Shown: piece after piece, positions 5,633 through 5,847 of the stretch | How the letters are laid out: each line of letters begins with the position of its first letter | How positions within the stretch are numbered: position 1 is the stretch's first letter | Assembly: GCA_017469605.1 (NCBI GenBank) | Contig: JAFUGB010000444.1 | Location: 1 to 5,847 of the forward strand | DNA length: 5,847 bases | Origin: Clostridia bacterium | GTDB taxonomy: Bacteria > Bacillota > Clostridia > Christensenellales > Aristaeellaceae | Direction of reading: 5' to 3' | The notes under the pieces: model-generated | The model's database searches: none | What the model saw: the letters and a program-made list of their open reading frames with translations, nothing else | What the model was told of the DNA's origin: nothing | Made by a program: the position numbers and the translations under genes

Positions 5633-5847
5633 TCCTCCACCCGCGTCATCCTGTACTGCACCTTGGTTTTATTGTTTTCCACAGATAGCACATGCTGGTC
5701 GGAGTCGTAAATCGTCCATTCGTCCTTCAATTGATCGGGCTGGGCGCCCGCATAGAAGGCAAACTGGCTGCCGCGGAAGTAATAGGCCTTGCCGTCAATG
5801 GTGCAGGTGCCATCCTCCCGGAATTCCATCTCCACGCCGGTGCGGCT
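5629..5847 (-). CDS. Unrecognised small beta-rich protein, C-terminal part
   Basis: The frame is open from the window edge to a TGA at 5631-5629, giving 72 residues of a protein whose N-terminus lies outside. A GTG at 5835 could be a start, but the frame continues upstream to the edge and no ribosome-binding site supports that codon, so I treat the gene as partial. The sequence has short alternating strands typical of small beta-barrel or lipocalin-like extracytoplasmic proteins: EFREDGTCTIDGKAYYF, then EWTIYDSDQHVLSVE and KVQYRMTRVEE at the end. No catalytic motif is visible and I do not assign a family. The ATGA overlap with the acyltransferase places both in one operon, suggesting a shared envelope role, which is inference only. 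Confidence 0.62.
   Translation of the reverse strand, partial: SRTGVEMEFREDGTCTIDGKAYYFRGSQFAFYAGAQPDQLKDEWTIYDSDQHVLSVENNKTKVQYRMTRVEE
5634..5638 (-). promoter_or_regulatory. Closely spaced ribosome-binding site of the acyltransferase
   Basis: GGAGG on the minus strand ends one base before the ATG at 5632, much closer than the usual 5-9 bases. No other ATG, GTG or TTG start lies nearby in frame between the upstream stop at 5671-5669 and the conserved LDG motif. Initiation therefore probably depends on ribosomes terminating at the overlapping stop of the upstream gene, with this sequence helping to hold them. Confidence 0.45.

Noticed and set aside
4409..5710. 433-codon plus-strand open frame antisense to the acyltransferase
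   Set aside because: It is longer than the gene it opposes, but its product is rich in Gln, His, Arg and Pro with no recognisable motif. The minus strand carries all acyltransferase-3 signatures and a plausible operon structure. The open frame is a by-product of GC-rich codon use.

Overview
The window looks like a stretch of chromosome from a GC-rich Gram-positive, most likely a gut-type clostridial Firmicute. The grounds are GGAGG-type ribosome-binding sites, a SpoIID/LytB-family exported protein with many bacterial SH3 domains, and tightly packed co-directional genes. No phage, transposon, CRISPR, rRNA or tRNA signal was seen. The taxonomic call is an inference from gene content and base composition, not from a marker gene.

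All recognisable genes lie on the minus strand, so the biological order runs from high to low coordinates. (1) 5847-5629: the C-terminal end of an unrecognised small beta-rich protein, cut by the window edge. (2) 5632-4403: a 409-residue acyltransferase-3 (OafA-like) membrane protein, overlapping gene 1 by ATGA. (3) A 77-bp gap holding a strong sigma-A-like promoter, whose -35 begins in the stop codon of gene 2, a direct repeat matching the WalR/YycF box, and an inverted repeat that could hide the ribosome-binding site of gene 3 in read-through RNA. (4) 4325-1113: a 1070-residue secreted SpoIID-domain protein with eight SH3-like repeats. (5) 1113-382: a TrmN6/YfiC-type tRNA adenine-N6 methyltransferase whose start codon overlaps the stop of gene 4 by one base. 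(6) 381-1: about 380 bp without a supported gene, containing three closely spaced perfect hairpins and several weaker inverted repeats.

The first three genes fit a cell-envelope theme: an acyl transfer membrane enzyme followed by a secreted SpoIID protein predicted to bind or cleave peptidoglycan glycan strands. The tRNA methyltransferase is functionally unrelated and appears to ride on the same transcript through translational coupling. The most notable points are the WalR-like operator in front of a cell-wall gene, the eight-SH3 SpoIID architecture, and the hairpin cluster in the left intergenic region. Nothing here amounts to a clearly new system; the findings are specific, checkable hypotheses.
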